A DNA stretch of 64,000 nucleotides, from the NCBI RefSeq assembly GCF_002846415.1, contig NZ_PJMX01000002.1, forward strand, positions 1 through 64,000. The letters are read 5' to 3'. The translations under genes and the position numbers were made by a program. The DNA is from Streptomyces sp. TLI_146 (GTDB lineage: Bacteria; Actinomycetota; Actinomycetes; Streptomycetales; Streptomycetaceae). The notes beneath the pieces were generated by a model. That model was not told the origin of the DNA and searched no databases. It saw only the letters and a list, made by a program, of their open reading frames with translations. Positions 8,288-16,001 of this stretch are shown here, one piece after another; positions within the stretch are counted from its first letter, which is position 1, and every line of letters starts with the position of its first letter.

Positions 8288-8318
8288 GGGGCCCGGGAGC
8301 ATGTGGCTCCCGGGCCCC
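8288..8318. promoter_or_regulatory. Strong hairpin in the leader of the MerR-type gene
   Basis: GGGGCCCGGGAGC, five bases, GCTCCCGGGCCCC: perfect 13-bp arms. It lies 25 bases upstream of the MerR-type ATG, so it would form in that transcript's 5' leader. It could attenuate transcription or block readthrough from the array upstream. No T-run follows on either strand. Confidence 0.55.
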
Positions 8319-8541
8319 GAAGGAACAGCTACACCATCTGCCGGCTCCGATACTGCGCCGGCCTTCTGTTTCCGCCCGCCCGGCCTGAACTTCGCCGGGG
8401 TCGCGGGGATCGCGGATGCGTGACCGGAGACCACCTCACTATCGATGTCCTGCGGTACCCGGACCCGTGTGGCGTCCGGGCGATCCTGATGGGGCTGGTT
8501 CCTCCGTTCTTTCCTCTGGGTCAATCACTTACGGGAACTGC

Positions 8542-8902
8542 GTACTGCTGTTACTGCGTACTGCTGGTGTTGCGTACTGCTTGTGGCCTCTCACAGCGCC
8601 ACTTCGGCAGCCAGCCCCGTCGCCCGTCCTGCATCTGCTCTGGCTTGGAACCCCACTGCCGAACCACCCGGGTGCGCGCGCCCGCAGCCGACGCCTTCAC
8701 CGAGGTACCACTCACTGACTTCACTGCTGGGTACTGCGAACTGCACTTACTGCGGGTACTGCCACTGCGGTACTGCTCACGGCGGCCCCTGATCACTGCG
8801 GGCCACCCGGTCCGGTCACCAGTCCCGTCGCCGTCCTGCAACCAACCTGGCTTCGAAACTCCGTCACCGCACCGTCCTGCGTACTGCAACTGCGGGTACT
8901 GC
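8542..8902. repeat. Array of GTACTGC words
   Basis: GTACTGC occurs at 8542, 8558, 8574, 8731, 8756, 8770, 8881 and 8896, with several TTACTGC and AACTGC relatives between. The first three are exactly 16 bases apart. No coding frame across 8263-9192 looks real. The layout resembles iterons or a regulator-binding array rather than a gene, and is similar in style to the AGTCGCT array at 19.6-20.4 kb. Confidence 0.55.
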
Positions 8903-9131
8903 GATCCTGCTGCCCGGCAGTTCGTCTCTGCCGGCCCTTTTGACCTCTTCGGGCTACGACAGAAACCATAACCACACCACCGCCCAATGTCTACTCCGGC
9001 CGATATAGATTTTCGTCTGCCGTGTGGAGAGGTAGTCGGTCCTGGACAGGAGGGGCGGGCTACCTACCGGCAGTGCCCTCCACGTTCCGGCGCCTGCGGG
9101 TGAAGGGGCCCTCCGCGCCCGCAACGCGGAA

Positions 9132-9173
9132 CCGGCCCGCCCCCCACCGCTGCACGCGGGGGGAACGGGCCGG
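9132..9173. terminator. Hairpin terminator after the small secreted protein gene
   Basis: CCGGCCCG and CGGGCCGG form the outer stem, with C6/G6 tracts extending it. It sits 20 bases beyond the stop of the minus-strand gene at 9193. Confidence 0.55.
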
Positions 9174-9192
9174 TCCATCAGGCCGTAGCGGC

Positions 9193-9510
9193 TCAGCCGT
9201 ACGTCTCGACCCACATGTTCACGGCGCCGCCGCCCATCCCGCATTCGAGGATGGACGCCCACTCCTTGCCCATCGAACGGCCGCCCTCGGACCCGGTGTA
9301 CGGGCCGCGCACGCCGCCGACATTGGCGCAGTAGCCGTGGACGCGCCAGCGGCCGTTGCCGCTGTCGCACCAGCCCACACCGGCGCCGTCGTTGCGGTTG
9401 TAGGCGTGGCAGCTGCTGGACGCGCTCGCGGACGGCGCGGCCAGGAGCATCGCCCCGGCCGCCACCGCCAGCGCGGTGGACACGGTCCCTGCCATGCGCA
9501 GTCGCTTCAT
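9193..9510 (-). CDS. Small secreted Cys-containing protein
   Basis: 105 residues from ATG 9510, preceded by GGGGG 7 bases upstream. The signal peptide is clear: KRLRMAG, a hydrophobic run of Ala/Val/Leu, then SASAS as the cleavage region near residue 31. The mature protein of about 75 residues has four Cys (SCHAY, VGWCD, GYCAN, LECGM), enough for two disulfides, plus several Trp and Gly. Exported by Sec. No family recognised. Confidence 0.7.
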   Translation of the reverse strand: MKRLRMAGTVSTALAVAAGAMLLAAPSASASSSCHAYNRNDGAGVGWCDSGNGRWRVHGYCANVGGVRGPYTGSEGGRSMGKEWASILECGMGGGAVNMWVETYG

Positions 9511-9782
9511 GACATTCCCCCTTCTGGAACGGCCTCCGCGTCTCCCCGCGGTCACCCGGGGCACGCGGAACCAACGGAATCGGTGCGGCCGAAAGAGCCG
9601 GCCGCACCGATAGACAACGTCGGGAAACCCAACGGGAACAGCGTGGCAACATCCCCTAACAACCGGCTAACAGGTTGGCGGAGGGGGCCCTTCCATCGGC
9701 CCGGCGCCTCGCCGCCCGCCCGTCTTCGTACCCCGCTCCCCCAGCCGCTCCCCCGCTTGCCGTCCGAGTTCCACGGGAGCGG

Positions 9783-9998
9783 TCAGTGCTTCGGCGGCTT
9801 GACCCAGCCCTTCTGGACCAGTTGGTCGCAGTGCCACTTGCCGTGCGCCTTGGTCTCCCCGTGCTGCGCCGTCGCCTTGATGCAGTCGGCGTACGGGAAC
9901 GGGGGCCCCTGGACCGGGGCGGCCTGGGCGGTCGCGGCCGCCATACCGAGCCCGCCGGCGGCCATCGCCAGGGCCAGGGCCATACTCATTCGACGCAC
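9783..9998 (-). CDS. Small secreted protein
   Basis: 71 residues from GTG 9998 with AGGAGG 5 bases upstream. The signal peptide runs to TAQAAP near residue 27. The mature part of about 45 residues has two Cys (YADCIK, WHCDQL), likely a disulfide, and a basic C-terminus WVKPPKH. Function unknown. Confidence 0.7.
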   Translation of the reverse strand: MRRMSMALALAMAAGGLGMAAATAQAAPVQGPPFPYADCIKATAQHGETKAHGKWHCDQLVQKGWVKPPKH

Positions 9999-10152
9999 AG
10001 AGTCCTCCTCTTCTCGCGCCGGAGCGGAACGCTCCGGAGATCCTGCCGCCTTGCGCGGTTCAACCACCGAACCGCCGGACAAGAGCGGCTATCTCTCAAC
10101 GAGCCGGGCCATCCGCGCGACATCGGCCATCCGCCGTAATCCCCCGGCCGTG

Positions 10153-10560
10153 TCAGCCGCGGCGGGAGAAGAAGATGGTGGACGCGACGTATACGAAGCC
10201 GGTCACGCCGCACAGGACGTCCCAGGGGTGGCCGCTGTTGCCGCGGATCAGCTCGGTCACGAAGCCCGTCAGGAGCACCAGCACGAGTACGTTCATGGTG
10301 AACGCGGATGCGCGCTGGTTGATGGAGTGGCGGCGCTCGTCCGTGGCCTCGCCGCGCAGCAGGGCGGCGGCCTCCGACCGGCGGGATGCCATGACGAGGA
10401 TCAGTACGTAGACGGCCATGACGACGAAGCCGGCGACCGCCATTCCCGGCTCGTGCCGGGCCAGGAAGATCGCGATGTAGCCGACACCTATGGCCAAGCC
10501 CAGGGCCGGAACGCCCCAGCGCTGGCCGCGGGTGGCCTCGGGCTTGTGGTCAATCGACAT
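10153..10560 (-). CDS. Four-helix membrane protein paired with an XRE regulator
   Basis: 135 residues. Hydrophobic segments lie near residues 17-34, 39-58, 88-104 and 113-128, with a charged loop (RRSEAAALLRGEATDERRHSINQ) in the middle. The start overlaps the end of the upstream regulator by 11 bases. This regulator-membrane pair is a recurrent bacterial two-gene unit in which the membrane partner is thought to be the regulated target; its activity is not known. Confidence 0.65.
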   Translation of the reverse strand: MSIDHKPEATRGQRWGVPALGLAIGVGYIAIFLARHEPGMAVAGFVVMAVYVLILVMASRRSEAAALLRGEATDERRHSINQRASAFTMNVLVLVLLTGFVTELIRGNSGHPWDVLCGVTGFVYVASTIFFSRRG

Positions 10561-10741
10561 GAAAGATCTCCTCCACCGTCTTGGCGAAATAGCGGGCCAT
10601 ACGGATCGCCAGGGGCAGCGAGGGGTCGTACCGGCCCTGCTCGATGGCGTTGATCGTCTGCCGGGACACGCCGAGCGCCTGCCCCAACTCCTGCTGCGAC
10701 AGGCCCTGGGCCGCGCGTAGCTGACGTAGATCGTTCCGCAT
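10550..10741 (-). CDS. Minimal XRE-family repressor
   Basis: 63 residues, almost entirely one helix-turn-helix: LRAAQGLSQQELGQALGVSR, then QTINAIEQGRYDPSLPLAI. It has the typical ending FAKTVEEIFHVD of the small Cro/YgzD-like group. The start ATG 10741 was chosen over 10777 because the domain begins there. The CTTTACATC repeats just upstream are its likely operator, giving autoregulation of the two-gene unit. Confidence 0.8.
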   Translation of the reverse strand: MRNDLRQLRAAQGLSQQELGQALGVSRQTINAIEQGRYDPSLPLAIRMARYFAKTVEEIFHVD

Positions 10742-10755
10742 GCATGGAAAGTAAG

Positions 10756-10791
10756 CTTTACATCTGGGGGATGTCAAGCGTCCTTTACATC
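10756..10791. promoter_or_regulatory. CTTTACATC repeats, candidate operator
   Basis: CTTTACATC at 10756-10764 and 10783-10791 in the same direction, with GATGTCAAG at 10770-10778 making an imperfect dyad with the first. They lie 15-50 bases upstream of the small XRE gene, where a promoter should be. Confidence 0.5.
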
Positions 10792-10926
10792 GCGTGGGTG
10801 GGGGTGGGGGACTCGTTGCTGGTCAAGTGGGCTTGTGCAGTGGCTAGTTGATGGTTCGTCATCTCTTTCTGGCTTACGTCGGACCCCGCTCGGGCGCGCC
10901 CGGGCCGGCCCGCGCAGAATGCGGGC

Positions 10927-11970
10927 ATGCGTATTCCTTCCGAACTCGTCCGGCTCGACGATCAAGTCCACGCGTGGCTCCCGCAGTTCCCCGGCACCTG
11001 GGGCATGGCGAACTGCGTCGTGGTGGCCTCCGGCTCCGAGGTCCTGCTGGTGGACACCCCGTACACGGCCGATCTCACGCGGGCGCTGACCGCGGCGGCG
11101 CGGCGCGTGACGGCGCCGGGCGCGCGGGTGTCGACCGTCGTCAACACGCACGCCAACGGCGACCACAGTTACGGCAACGGCCTGTTCCCGGATGCGGAGA
11201 TCATCAGTACCGACGCCAATCTGACGCATCTGTGCGCCGAGCCGACGCCGGGGCAGTTGCAGGCGATGCTGGACGGGTGCCGGGACGAGGTCGCCTTCGA
11301 GCGGTACCTGCTGGCGCACTTCGGGCGGTACGACTACGGCGGCCTCGAAGTCGCGCCGCCGACGCGGACGTTCAGCGGGCGGCTGGATCTGCTGGTCGGG
11401 TCGACGCCGGTGGAGCTGTACGAGGTGGGGCCCGCGCACACCGCCGGGGACCTGGTGGTGCATCTGCCGCAGAGCGGTGTGGTGTGTGCCGGGGACGTGT
11501 TGTTCGTCGGGGATGTGCCGGTGCACTGGGCCGGGCCGCTGAGCGGGGTCGTCGACGCGTGCCGCCAGATCCTCGAGCTGGATCCGCGGGTGGTGGTTCC
11601 GGGGCACGGGCCGGTGGTGGGGCAGGCGGAAGTGCGCGCGTACATGGCGTACATGGAGGAGCTTCGGGGGCGGTTGCACGAGCTGTACGGCGCGGGGGTG
11701 GACGTCGAGGAGGCGTCGGGGGTGCTGTTGCGGGAGCACCGGCGGCCGGGGCTGGGGCTGTGGGAGCGGCTGGGGGTGCTGGCGGCGGTGGAGTACCGGC
11801 ATCTGGGCGGCGTCGAGGAGCCGCTCAGCCTGGTCGAGGTGCTCGCGTCGGCGGTGCGGCTCGCGCCCGACTGCGTACCGGCGGTGGTGGCGTCGCGCGG
11901 GGAGTTGACGGCGGGGCTCGCGGAGCTGGGGGTGGCGGCTGTGCCGCCTGGGCCGCGGGCGGCACCGTAA
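10927..11970 (+). CDS. Metallo-beta-lactamase-fold hydrolase
   Basis: 347 residues. Metal-binding motifs are in order: NTHANGDHSYGN near residues 75-86 (the family HxHxDH, here with Asn replacing the second His), HTAGDLVVHLP near 172-182, GDVLFVGD near 191, and VPGHGPV near 225. This is the MBL fold of the SoxH/quinoprotein-like branch, probably a di-zinc hydrolase in the cytosol. No signal peptide. The C-terminal 100 residues are helical. The substrate cannot be told. Stands alone, with no operon partner. Confidence 0.75.
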   Translation: MRIPSELVRLDDQVHAWLPQFPGTWGMANCVVVASGSEVLLVDTPYTADLTRALTAAARRVTAPGARVSTVVNTHANGDHSYGNGLFPDAEIISTDANLTHLCAEPTPGQLQAMLDGCRDEVAFERYLLAHFGRYDYGGLEVAPPTRTFSGRLDLLVGSTPVELYEVGPAHTAGDLVVHLPQSGVVCAGDVLFVGDVPVHWAGPLSGVVDACRQILELDPRVVVPGHGPVVGQAEVRAYMAYMEELRGRLHELYGAGVDVEEASGVLLREHRRPGLGLWERLGVLAAVEYRHLGGVEEPLSLVEVLASAVRLAPDCVPAVVASRGELTAGLAELGVAAVPPGPRAAP

Positions 11971-11976
11971 GGGCGG

Positions 11977-12058
11977 ATGGCCTGTGCAGACGGCCTGTGC
12001 GGACGGCCTGTGCGGTGGGCCGGTCAGGCGGGGCGGTCAGGCGGGGCGGTCAGGGGCG
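11977..12058. repeat. Short tandem repeats between convergent genes
   Basis: Three copies of GGCCTGTGC-type units followed by three of GGTCAGGCGGGGC-type units fill the gap between the hydrolase and the GNAT gene. They overlap the GNAT stop region. Probably slipped-strand expansion. Confidence 0.5.
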
Positions 12059-12592
12059 GTGTACGGGGCGGATCATCGCCGTGTACACGGTGGGGTCGCC
12101 GGGGGCGCGGTGGTTGGCCACGCTCCGGTAGCCCCATTTCTCGCAGACCCTCTGGAGGGCTCCCCCGCCGATGGTGGAGTCCACCAGGAGCGTGACCCGC
12201 TCCTCCGGGCGGAGTGAGAGCCAGATGTCGTGGAGCTGCGCGGCCACGCCGGTGCCGCGCCAGGGCTTGCGGACGACGATCTCGCTGAGGACGGCCGTCC
12301 GCCGCCCGCTCTCCCTGGTGACGTACTCCGGCAGCGGCACGATCACGTTCGACCACCAGTCGGTGTCCGCCGGGAGGGAGAAGCCGTGGCAGTAGCCGAC
12401 GGCCCGGCCCGCCTGGTAGCCGATGGCTGTCGTCCAGCCGGGGTGGGCGGCGGCCGTCTGGAGGCGCGCCTCGAAGTGGTTTTCGGCATCGGACGGCCCC
12501 GACTGCGTGTGTACGTCGAGGTGTACGTCGAGCAGGCCGTGCCTTACGTACGGGAGGTGTTCGGCGTCGGCCAGGCTGTACTCGACCGTCAC
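12050..12592 (-). CDS. GNAT-family N-acetyltransferase
   Basis: 180 residues from GTG 12592, which has GAGAGG 9 bases upstream; a longer in-frame start at 12661 lacks one. The acetyl-CoA motif is SEIVVRKPWRGTGVAAQLHD near residues 108-127, with the usual R/Q-x-x-G-x-A pattern. It is followed by LLVDSTIGGGALQRVCEKWGYRSV. The acceptor substrate is unknown. Similar in layout to the GNAT at 32769. Confidence 0.75.
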   Translation of the reverse strand: MTVEYSLADAEHLPYVRHGLLDVHLDVHTQSGPSDAENHFEARLQTAAAHPGWTTAIGYQAGRAVGYCHGFSLPADTDWWSNVIVPLPEYVTRESGRRTAVLSEIVVRKPWRGTGVAAQLHDIWLSLRPEERVTLLVDSTIGGGALQRVCEKWGYRSVANHRAPGDPTVYTAMIRPVHRP

Positions 12593-12766
12593 GGATGTCG
12601 TCCTCTCGCCTGCGGGCCGCCACTCGGCTCCGGCGCGCCGGTCGCACCAGGTTAGCCGCAAACCAACCGGCTGGGCTGCTTCCGCCTCTCCCCCTCTCCC
12701 CCGCCTCTCGGTCCCTTACTCAGTAGATCGTGAGGGAGACGTGAGATGGGTGCGCGCTTCGTCGGT

Positions 12767-12831
12767 TATCACGGCGTGATAGGTCGGTTGCTCGGGCCCG
12801 GTGGGGCTGGTGTACCTATCACGCCGTGATA
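12767..12831. promoter_or_regulatory. Two parS-like palindromes downstream of parB
   Basis: TATCACGGCGTGATA at 12767-12781 and its complement at 12817-12831, 50 bases apart. Each is a perfect 7-bp dyad about one central base. They are the distal pair of an eleven-site set around parAB. Streptomyces chromosomal parS is a different sequence (GTTTCACGTGAAAC), so this is a plasmid-type centromere. Confidence 0.7.
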
Positions 12832-12872
12832 ATCCGGCTGCTTCCCGCCCGTTCCTCGGGGAACGCTGGGGG

Positions 12873-14138
12873 TCAGTCCGCTGTTGCCGGTTCCGTTCGG
12901 GTGGCTTCTCTGGCCGCCTCCTCCTGGAGGCGTGCCAGCATGCGGCCTCGCTCGGCGGGGGTCATGCGGGAGATGGCGATTTCGGCGCAGGCGACGCCGT
13001 CGTTCCACGGCATTTTGACGACGGGGCGGGCGCCGGGTCCCGAGTGGGCCTCGGGGCGCGGGGCCGGGAGGTCGCTGCCGTGGACGGGGTCGGGGTCCCC
13101 CGCCGACTTATCACGGCGTGATAGGTCCGCCTCGGGCGTGGAGTTATCACGGCGTGATAGGTCGGTGTCGCGTGCGGGGCTGGGGCGGTGTGCGGGGGCG
13201 GTCTCGGTCCGGGGGGTATCACGGCGTGATAGGTCCGCCTCGGGTGTCGAGTTATCACGGCGTGATAGGTCGGCTGCCTCGTCGGGGTCGGGCTGGGGGT
13301 ACAGCTCGGCCTTCTGGCCGCGTGCCAGGGCGACGATCGCCGAGGTGCTGTCGCTCGGCGTGAGGTCGGGGAGCATCGACGAGCTATCACGGCGTGATAG
13401 CTCGGCCGCTCGTCGGGTCGCCTCCCGGCGTTCCTCGGCGGCGGCTGCGCGGGCGTCGGCCTGTTCGCGCTGCTGGTCGCCGGTGTACTTGGACAGGTTC
13501 CGTACGTGCTCGACCTTGCGGCGGCCCTCGACCAGGTCGGCCTGGAGTTCGGGGGTGAGGTCCAGGACCGACAGCTTGGAGGAGATCGTGGACTGGGCGA
13601 TGCCGAGGCGCTTGGCGGCGCGGTTCTGGGAGCCGTAGAACTCGACGAGCTTCTTGAGCGCGTTCGCCTGTTCCAGCGGGTTCATGTCGTCGCGGTGGAC
13701 GTTGGCGACGAAGGCCGCTTCGAGGAGCGCCTCGTCGGTGGAGACGAGGGCGTTGTCGACGCTGACCCGGATGGTGGGGACGCCGGCGAGTTTGGCGGCG
13801 GCCAGGCGGCGGTGGCCGTCGATGACGATGTAGCGGGTGTCGGGGTCGAGGTCGTCGGCCCGGTCGGGGCGTTCGCGCAGGTAGGCCTCGACCGAGGCGA
13901 TGGTGATGGCGTTGACGAGGCCGATCTCGCGGATGCTGTCGGCGAGGCCGTCGAGGTCGCGCAGTTGCTCGCGGGGGTTGTCGGGGTTCTGGCTGATGCG
14001 GCCGACGGGGAGTTCGGTCGGGTCGGGGACGCCGGCGGTCGGGGCGACGGTCGCGGCGCCGATGGCCGCGCGCCGGGCGGAGACGGGCCGGGCCTGGCCG
14101 AACGACGAGCCTGCTCCGAGGTCCTTGGCTTTGCTCAC
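12873..14138 (-). CDS. parB: Plasmid-type ParB with DNA-site-encoded LSRRD repeats
   Basis: 421 residues from GTG 14138, which overlaps the parA stop (GTGA). The ParB/Srx nucleotide-binding domain spans about residues 40-145, with IDGHRRLAAAKLAGV as the box resembling GERRxRA. A helix-turn-helix follows (RAAKRLGIAQSTISSKLSVL near 172-191). A long Pro/Asp/Arg-rich linker contains five LSRRD motifs near residues 248, 292, 304, 328 and 340. Each motif is the translation of a parS-like palindrome. The C-terminus WNDGVACAEIAISRMTPAERGRM is a conserved end domain. Works with ParA in plasmid segregation and probably represses its own operon. Confidence 0.88.
   Translation of the reverse strand: MSKAKDLGAGSSFGQARPVSARRAAIGAATVAPTAGVPDPTELPVGRISQNPDNPREQLRDLDGLADSIREIGLVNAITIASVEAYLRERPDRADDLDPDTRYIVIDGHRRLAAAKLAGVPTIRVSVDNALVSTDEALLEAAFVANVHRDDMNPLEQANALKKLVEFYGSQNRAAKRLGIAQSTISSKLSVLDLTPELQADLVEGRRKVEHVRNLSKYTGDQQREQADARAAAAEERREATRRAAELSRRDSSSMLPDLTPSDSTSAIVALARGQKAELYPQPDPDEAADLSRRDNSTPEADLSRRDTPRTETAPAHRPSPARDTDLSRRDNSTPEADLSRRDKSAGDPDPVHGSDLPAPRPEAHSGPGARPVVKMPWNDGVACAEIAISRMTPAERGRMLARLQEEAAREATRTEPATAD
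13109..13399. repeat. Five parS-like palindromes inside the parB coding sequence
   Basis: TATCACGNCGTGATA at 13109, 13145, 13217, 13253 and 13385, all perfect and all in the same reading frame (spacings 36, 72, 36 and 132). Two pairs (13109/13145 and 13217/13253) are near-identical 36-base-spaced blocks, so one pair duplicated the other. On the coding strand the site reads as Leu-Ser-Arg-Arg-Asp. Confidence 0.85.
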
Positions 14139-15418
14139 TTGCTGATCTCCCGGGCGAGGGCGCGCAGCCCGACGGACTGGTCGCAGCGCGGGGCGTACGA
14201 CAGGAGGGGGCGCTTGACGCGTACCGCTTCCTTCTGTTCTTTCAGGTCTCCGATGACGCCGACGACGCGCGGGTCCTTGATGTCCATCCAGGACTGGAGG
14301 GAGGAGGTGGCGATGTATCCGCGCCGGGCGTCGTAGTGGTTGACGACGATCCCGAGGTAGTCGAGTTCGAGGGCGAGGTCGGTGCGCATGTCCTCTATCT
14401 GCGACGTCAGCAGGTCGTAGGCGTCCGCGCTGCTGTCCTCGGCCTGGACGACGATGAGGGTGCCGGAGTTGCCGGGTACCTCGTCGGGGCGGCGGCGGCC
14501 GTAGTAGGCGGCGGCGTCCATGCTGAGGCCGAGGCTGGGCGGGCAGTCGATGAGGATGACGTCGTAGTCGGCTTCGACGGGGGCCAGGGCGCGTTCGAGG
14601 GCGGCTTCGCGGGCGCGTACCGATGCCAGGCGTACGTCGAGGAGGAAGGCGTCGGTGCAGGCGGGCAGGAGGTGGAGGCGGTCGCCGAAGCGGTCCTCGT
14701 CGATGGCGACGATGACATCGCGCAGGTCGCCCTTGGCGTCGCCGGCCATGTGGTTGGTGAGCGAGTCGCCGCCCATCGGCAGCGGTTCCTGGCCGAGCTG
14801 CTTGGTCAGGTGGCCCTGGGGGTCGAAGTCGACGAGCAGGACGCGCTGGCCGAGGCCGGGCAGGTCTTCGAGGGCGAGCGGGTCGGTGCGCACGCCGCTG
14901 GCGGCCGCGTCGGAGCCCTCGTTGCCGTCCTTGCCGTCGTCGAGGAGGGCGGCGAAGTGCTTGGAGACGCGTACGGGCATGAGGACCGTGGGGTCTTCGG
15001 CCAGGGCCTCGCCCGTCCCGGCGGTGATGGCGGTCTTGCCGACGCCGCCCTTCTGGTTGCAGACGACGATGCGCCGCACGATCGCGGGCCGCCGTACGGC
15101 CGGGGCGGGGTGGTGGTCGAGCCATACCTGTACGGACTGGGCGAGGCCCTGGATGAGGGAGACGCCCCGGTCCTTGCAGTCGGCGCGGAAGCCGGTCCAC
15201 TGGGTGGTGGGGAGGAAGGTGGCGAACGATTCGGCGCCGGAGGTGTCGATGGGGGAGAGGTTCGAGCCGAGGCTGCGCCAGGTCGTGATGCCGGTCTCCA
15301 CGGCTTCCTGGATGTCGACTCCGAGCTGTGCCGCGCGGATCTTCAACTCCTGGCGGAGCCGCAGGGGGAGCTTCGAGACGACCTTCTCCCGGTCGCTTCT
15401 GGTGGCAGGTGAGGTCAT
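14135..15418 (-). CDS. parA: ParA-type partition ATPase with N-terminal ribbon-helix-like domain
   Basis: 427 residues from ATG 15418. Residues 5-40 (SDREKVVSKLPLRLRQELKI and on) look like a ribbon-helix-helix DNA-binding segment. The deviant Walker A NQKGGVGKT lies near residues 120-128, VLLVDFDPQGH near 200, and VILIDCPPSLGLSMDAA near 285 as Walker B. It binds DNA in an ATP-dependent way and moves ParB-bound centromeres. The start is uncertain: there is no good ribosome-binding site, a TAGAGT box 12 bases upstream could give a leaderless message, and a TTG at 15481 is the longer choice. Four parS-like sites lie just upstream. Confidence 0.87.
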   Translation of the reverse strand: MTSPATRSDREKVVSKLPLRLRQELKIRAAQLGVDIQEAVETGITTWRSLGSNLSPIDTSGAESFATFLPTTQWTGFRADCKDRGVSLIQGLAQSVQVWLDHHPAPAVRRPAIVRRIVVCNQKGGVGKTAITAGTGEALAEDPTVLMPVRVSKHFAALLDDGKDGNEGSDAAASGVRTDPLALEDLPGLGQRVLLVDFDPQGHLTKQLGQEPLPMGGDSLTNHMAGDAKGDLRDVIVAIDEDRFGDRLHLLPACTDAFLLDVRLASVRAREAALERALAPVEADYDVILIDCPPSLGLSMDAAAYYGRRRPDEVPGNSGTLIVVQAEDSSADAYDLLTSQIEDMRTDLALELDYLGIVVNHYDARRGYIATSSLQSWMDIKDPRVVGVIGDLKEQKEAVRVKRPLLSYAPRCDQSVGLRALAREISK

Positions 15419-15555
15419 GAACGTAACTCTACTAACGCCGGAGATCGTTTGATGGACCGACACGTTAGCTTTCTGGCCCAAGGGGTGGGATTTCAGGGAG
15501 GTAACGGGGTGAATGGGGCGAAGAGGTGGTGAAGTGGGTGGTGGGGGAGGGGAGT

Positions 15556-15736
15556 TATCACGGCGTGATAGCCCTCATAGCCCGAAGTCGTCGCAGCGGA
15601 CCTATCACGCCGTGATAACCCGGCTCATGCCACGTGGTTGCGGCCGCGACCTATCACGCCGTGATAGGTCGGCGTCGGTCTCGCTTCACCGTGTGCGCGG
15701 CTTCCGCCGCCCCGGCCGGGTTATCACGGCGTGATA
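15556..15736. promoter_or_regulatory. parS-like cluster upstream of parA
   Basis: Four perfect TATCACGNCGTGATA sites at 15556, 15603, 15652 and 15722. The spacings of 47 and 49 bases match the 50-base pair beyond parB. They lie between parA and the small membrane gene, so they can serve both as centromere and as operator for the parAB promoter. Confidence 0.75.
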
Positions 15737-15770
15737 GGTCGGGCCTCGTGTTCGTCCGGGTGCTCGTGCG

Positions 15771-16001
15771 TCACGTCAGGGCGACGTAGAGGACGCCCAG
15801 CACTCCGTATACGCCCGTCACCACTCCACCGCAGGCGAACGCGGTGAGGATCCTGCTGCGGTGGCGGATCGCGTAGGGGTCGTTGCGGGCGCGGGACTTG
15901 CTGAGGCGGGTGCGCAGGGCGCGGAAGTCGGTGAGGAGGGCCACCGACGTCGACGTCCAGCAGACGAAGAGCAGGAGGAGGAACAGGTCCAGGGCGCTCA
16001 T
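15771..16001 (-). CDS. Small two-helix membrane protein
   Basis: 76 residues. Transmembrane segments lie near residues 4-24 (DLFLLLLFVCW) and 53-75 (ILTAFACGGVVTGVYGVLG), with a basic loop between. The start overlaps the regulator stop by ATGA, so it is co-translated with it. Function unknown. Confidence 0.65.
   Translation of the reverse strand: MSALDLFLLLLFVCWTSTSVALLTDFRALRTRLSKSRARNDPYAIRHRSRILTAFACGGVVTGVYGVLGVLYVALT

Noticed and set aside
8228..8524. 98-codon minus-strand frame overlapping the MerR-type start
   Set aside because: Crosses the leader hairpin and overlaps the true gene in another frame; low-complexity product.
8303..8971. 222-codon plus-strand frame across the GTACTGC array
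   Set aside because: Its Cys/Tyr-rich sequence simply translates the repeats; there is no ribosome-binding site and no recognisable domain.
12767..15736. Regularly spaced palindromes as a CRISPR array
   Set aside because: The repeat is a 15-bp palindrome inside and around par genes, the spacing varies, and no cas gene is present.
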